Of a stretch of 64,000 bases of DNA, positions 52,901-58,900 are shown piece by piece (the first letter of the stretch is position 1; each line of letters starts with the position of its first letter). Made by a program: the position numbers and the translations under genes. Under the pieces are notes generated by a model. The model ran no database searches, had not been told where the DNA came from, and saw only the letters and a program-made list of their open reading frames with translations. This DNA comes from Hippopus hippopus (Eukaryota > Mollusca > Bivalvia > Cardiida > Cardiidae): the NCBI GenBank assembly GCA_946811185.2, contig OX328106.1:31618426-31682425 (forward strand), written 5' to 3'.

Positions 52901-55900
52901 CTGTACAGAACTAAAAGTCTGATCATAACAGCTTCGACACACAATACATTAAATGCTAAATTTTATAGGGCTCATAAGGTATATCGTCCATGTTACAAAA
53001 TTCCATGAGGCTAAAGTGTCGACGAAGGGAAGAAAAAGGGTTATCTCTTCACAAGTAGGCCTATTCTATAAATAGCTGATGTCAGCTCTTAGTATTGATT
53101 GATTGTGTGTAGGCAGGTAACCAATCTATACCTTGATCAAAGGTTAACCGCCCTATTATCTTTACAGATTAAAACTGCACGAAACACTTGTACATAAAAC
53201 TGCTTCTGATTATCATATTCTAAGATGCTCTCCATCTCATAATTGTTATTAGCTTGTTTTGCAAAAAAGTAGACAAATGCGAAAACCGTTTAGAGGTGGG
53301 AGAGCCTATGATAAACGGAAAGCATTATAATTTCGTTTGGGAACAAGGAAGGAATCCTTTAAGTTGGAAAAGTTCGAGGGACTAGCCAATAAAAGGAAGT
53401 CTATTTTTCTGTATTTTCATTGTTATTTGAGAATGAACATATATTGCAAGAAAACCAGACTTGATGTTCATGTAGGTCTGATTGAATATTTGAGAAAGAG
53501 TCATGTGGAGTAATTTTGTAACACTAACACGACATTATTAGGAAATTTCCAAAAATAATAACCAGTCGAATAATTACTGATCATCTACATGGTAAATAGT
53601 TTAGGTACATTCCTACTGGAAGCCGCTTTCGAGCGGCTTCCAATAAATGAACTGTCAGCGTGATATGACTTAGCTGATACTGAATGTTACGTAAAATATC
53701 ATATTAAACAGCAATAAAAATCAAAAGAGACGATAACTAAATAGCGATATTGTACTTTGTATGTATTTATTCCATACCGTTTCCGCCTTCCGCGAAATAT
53801 TCCTCTTCTAGGAGGCTAAACCCTTTTCCGGTTGATGACATTTTAGACTGGTTCACATTGGAAACATTTGCAGAAAACAAATTAAATGAGGGTCAAATGA
53901 TAGACGTCGTTTCTGAAAAATATAGAAAACATTGTGGGTAAAGGAGAAAATCCTGTTACCAGCATTTTCTCCTTTTCCCACAATGTTTTCACTCTTTCCT
54001 CATGGTCGTTAAAACATGGGATTGGTTGGTAAATGGTTAAAGAGGCTTCCTTATTTGATAAACTTAGATCATACAACAAGTTCATTGTACCAGTGCATGT
54101 CTCTAAGATTTAACTTAACTGTTCGGTTCCACGTAAACAATTTCTACTCAAATAACTATTTGAGTGTTTATCAACCCTTACTTTGCGTTTGTGGACAGTG
54201 CAGATTAAAAGCAAACCCTATATAACGTGCAATCTGAACTCTATCCTGTTTGATATTTTGTTAAATATTCAGAAAAAAAAATAGCCATGACATTACAGTT
54301 TTAAAGTATCATTTATTGTCCAAGACCGAAACTGTCCATTTACTTGATGTTAACTGTATGGACTTGCTAAGTGTCCGCGTGGTATCTTTTGTTCAGTTTT
54401 AGCTGTATAATGTAGCTTTTGACTTCTTGATATTGTTTTCAACTGAATAAATACTAATATCCGATTGGTCAAAAATGTTCAGTTTTGGCTGTATAAGCTA
54501 CCTTTTGACTTCTTCGTTATATTGGTCTCAAATGAATAAATAATAATATCCGATTGGTCAATATTGTGGACATGTTTAATCTGTAGTTTTTTTTTTTTTG
54601 CCGGCATATTTATGACATCATTATAATGTCTAATTATATCAATACGTTCTGTTGAATATTTCATATGAAAATCTAAACATTCCCTTCCAAAAAAGGTCGA
54701 AATCACTATAAGTGGGTCTTCTTTTCAATATACATGTACATGTACTTAGTTGAAAAATACATTTCATTTATAAAAGCTGAGTGTATAAAGTAACTCGAGT
54801 CTGTCTGTCTGTCTGTCTGTCTGTCTGCATGCTTCTCTCTCTCTCTCTCTCTCTCTCTCTATCGTTTTGCACGTGTATTTTATTGAAAAAAAAATTAGTT
54901 CATGTATTTAAACCGTTATGATTTACGACCTATCGACCTACAGCCTATTATAGTAATCAAGCGCGGCCATCCAAAACAATAGACAGATAAGACTACCATG
55001 GCATGTGAATAATAGCAATAAACTGTTTTATGGCGTAATCCATAACGTGAATGAACTATTGAATACCACACATAACTTACAATCAGTTATAGCTCACACA
55101 ATTTTATCCGTCCTTCACTCGTTCACTACCATTTCAAAAATCCACTTTTTTCTTCAAAATTTGAATCTAAAGTCGATTTACTGAGAACGACTATGGTCAT
55201 AGCTTAGTACAAGATACCGGACGGTATCGATCCAATATCAGACCGAACATTTTGTGCTGTCGGATCTTGGTCTACATCGTCTGCAAAAGTCGCCATTGGT
55301 AATGAAAGATTTTATTGAATAATAAACTCTACCGTTGATCTTCTGACCTTTCATTTTCACAGATGTTGGACCATACTGACATTGCTTTTGCGGAAAGTGT
55401 TAATCTAAGATAAGACTGCACAGAACGCGCAATCTGATCTTAGATCTTCACTGTCCGCTACTTTGTTACAAGAACATATTTTGGCCGTAACAACATTGAC
55501 AAAGCAATATTTCAACTGATATTTCGACCTCAATTAACAAATGCACCTTTATCGTCGCATTTCAGTCCCTTATTTATTTTTTTTGAAAACAGAAAACAAA
55601 TGATCACTTAATACAAGACCATATCTACATTTAATTCATTTATCCTGAAAACTAATACTTTGTTTGACCCAGGCTGCTAAGCAGGGCTTTGCAGATAGTG
55701 TAGATCAAAGATCAGACTGCACGAAACGTGCAGTCTGATCTTTATCCCACACTGCCTGGTCTGGTGAGAAGGAATAGATAATCGCAGAATTGTTTTTTTT
55801 TTAACTGTTTGCTTGAAATTCGCATATATTTATTTAGCAATGTAAGGATAAGAGTCCGATGGGTCTAAATGGCACCATTGGTATCATTAGATTTCGTTAC

Positions 55901-58900
55901 AACTCAATCAACATTTATTTATAATTCAGGCCTATGGCCCAAACTACAATTAAAAGTTTGTTAAATATAACACACAGCTGATGTGCTTGGTCTTTAATTT
56001 ATTGAATTTCTTTTATTTATCGTCGCCAACGGTTGCCCATATGGGGCGATGCCTAGAGTCTGTAAGTCTGTTAGTTATGTCACGGAGGATAGTGCAAGAT
56101 GGGGGGGGGGGCGCGAAACCCATCCTATGTTACGCCTTGTTCTTCAACCTGCTCCGCGTATAGCGTCGCCATACAGGACTAAGGTTTAACGTCTCACCCG
56201 AAAGACTATTAGTAATATTAAATTGCTAGCTTTGGGAATCGAACCCAAACCCTCGAATGGCCCGAGACTTGCCGTTTACAAGTCTCATGCTCTATCACTT
56301 GAACTATTCGGGCTAGTCGAGGATCATTTATGTTTGCCATTGTCTATGTTTATGACAGAGGACATCAATGGCAAGTTAATATTTGTATGTTCAATTTTTT
56401 CGGAAAGGCCGGTTGGATAGTTTTTGCAGCGACATAATTATTCTTTTCAGCTCTTTAACCCTTAAGCTGCTAAGCGCGACTCACTGACCCTTTGCAGACA
56501 GCGTAGATCAAGATCAGACTGCACAGAACGTGCAGTCTGATCTTGGATCTACACTATCCAATAAGGAGATAGATTTCCTCCAAAAATACCTTTCAAATGG
56601 CAATATTTGGATTTTTACTATCAGATTGAAAGTTTCGTTTCTTTTATTTAGCAGGATTACGGTTGACAAAGAATCACACGTTTTCATGATTCTGAAATCA
56701 GCAACTAAGGATGTGTTCAAAGTCGCTGGATGAAAATTTTGTTAACGATGTATTTGTTTATTTGTTTGATTGAACGGTGTTTAATTCAGTTTACGATGTT
56801 ATTTCAGTTATATTGCGGCGGCCAATGCACCTATCCATGCTTTGGAGTTTTCTTTGTACCAGTCCTTCGCAGGATGTTCTTCCCAAGCCATTAGCTGCTT
56901 TCACGCATAATCTTCGTCGAAACAATGATCAGCGGTGAGAGAGGAATGAATCCTGACGCAAAGACTATCAGCAATCCTCGAAGAGAAGTTGGCCGAGCTG
57001 GGGATTTGATCGTTTCGTGATGTTAACAGTTACTATCAAATACAAATGGCGTTTTTAAGTCTCCATACATTTTGATATCTATTTAGAACGCGAGTTAGGT
57101 AGTAAATATCTGATAAATGATACATATATACGTTTTATCCCTGAACACTACTTACCAAATAATCATGCTTTAACGACCCAGGGGAAGAGGCCTTTTGAAA
57201 ACATTGTGGAAAAGGGAGAAAATGCTGGGAACCAGCATTTTCTCCTTTTTCCACAATGTTTTCTAACCTTTCATAGAAAAATACCACCATTTGGGCCGCA
57301 TATAATGCGCCGTTTGTGAATGTTTTCATCATCGGACAAGTCTTATACTGTCAAAATATAGTAAAAAGTAAACTTTCAAATAAATTCGGGGAAAAGTTTA
57401 GCCAACAGTACCAACACAAATACATGTATTCCAGTTTCGACGTTCTTTTCGCCGACAAAAAAATCTCATCGCATCGGACAGAATAAATAAAAGATCAGAC
57501 TTCACGTTCTGTGCAGTCTGATCTTAATCTACACGGTCCTTAATTCTTTTAAGCGTGTTGAGTCGCACCTAGCTGCCTAAGGGAAGACCAGTCCCCTATT
57601 TACTCGTATATTTACATAAGATCTATACCCAAACCTTAAGATATCATTTTTCGAATTAAAACAATTCAGAACTCTTCCGGGTTCTTTTTTTCATTAACCC
57701 CTGCATGGGTCAGTGGTAAAATGTAGGAATCGTGATCTGAATGCCCTGCGTTTGAGCTTCACTGGAAGCAGTGGCTTTTTCGTAGGAGTGTACTTAGGCA
57801 AGGGCAAGGCACCTTAGGGCTCTAGTCTAGTACCCATGAAACCTAGGACAAACATAAACAGGCTAGCTATCGCCGTGATACGACAGAAATGGCGTGAAAC
57901 ACAGCTCAATCTAACAATCATTCGTTAATCCCAAAGTTATTAAAGGTGAATCAATGCTGTACATGTATATAGCGGACAACGTAGATCAAGATCAAACAGT
58001 TCGAACTTGCAGTCGAATCTTGGATCTATCTTGTCCGTTACGGTGAGATTTTTCTGGCAGGACAGGAGTTTGATATAGCAAGATCAGGGTTCGTACTATC
58101 TACCTAGAATTTTGATACGATTAATTAAATAACAATGATATGAAGATTTCTGAGTTCAGCCCATTGGCACTTGTGTTTCGACAAAATTTGCCAGACTTAG
58201 CCTTATTATTCAAGACATAATAATATAGCTTGCAACACGCGAAAAGGGGCATTCGGACATTTGCGTAACGTGTCGTCACGGATCAGCCTGCACAGCGCAG
58301 GCTAATCCGAAACGACACTTTCCGTTTTTATGTAATTTTCTGTTTTGCACAAGTCTACTGTAGCACAAATTCTAATGTAGTCGTAAAGTGCCGTCTCGGA
58401 TTAGCCTGCGCGGACTGCGCAGGCTGATCCGAGACGACACTTTACGCAAATGTCTGAATGCCCCTTTTCGCGTTTTGCAAGCCATATTTGAGCGGCGCTC
58501 ACGAAGTTTAATGCATCTCTATGATGCACTTTACCAAACAAATCAGCACATAATCATTGATCCATAAAATCCATTCTGTCCAACAACCGACTACAATTAT
58601 GAGATAGACTGGTCCTTTGACTTACAGAAAGTTGACCGATAGCAAGACGTTAGGTCAGCCTGTGCGGAGTTCGCACGCTGACCCGAGTCGATAGGTTTTT
58701 TTTTAAGAGGCATTAAACCCCCTTAATTTTTCTTTGATGAGGTAGAAAAATTATAGGAAAAGGAAAATGTTTTTTTTTTTTCTTATAAAACAACACTTGC
58801 AGCTGCGCACTGGCACCGGTATACTGCGTTCTTGCTGTGATTCTTTTTCTCTGTAGTTGTTTCTGAACTCTAGGGGGTCCTGCATGGCCCTGTGGTAATG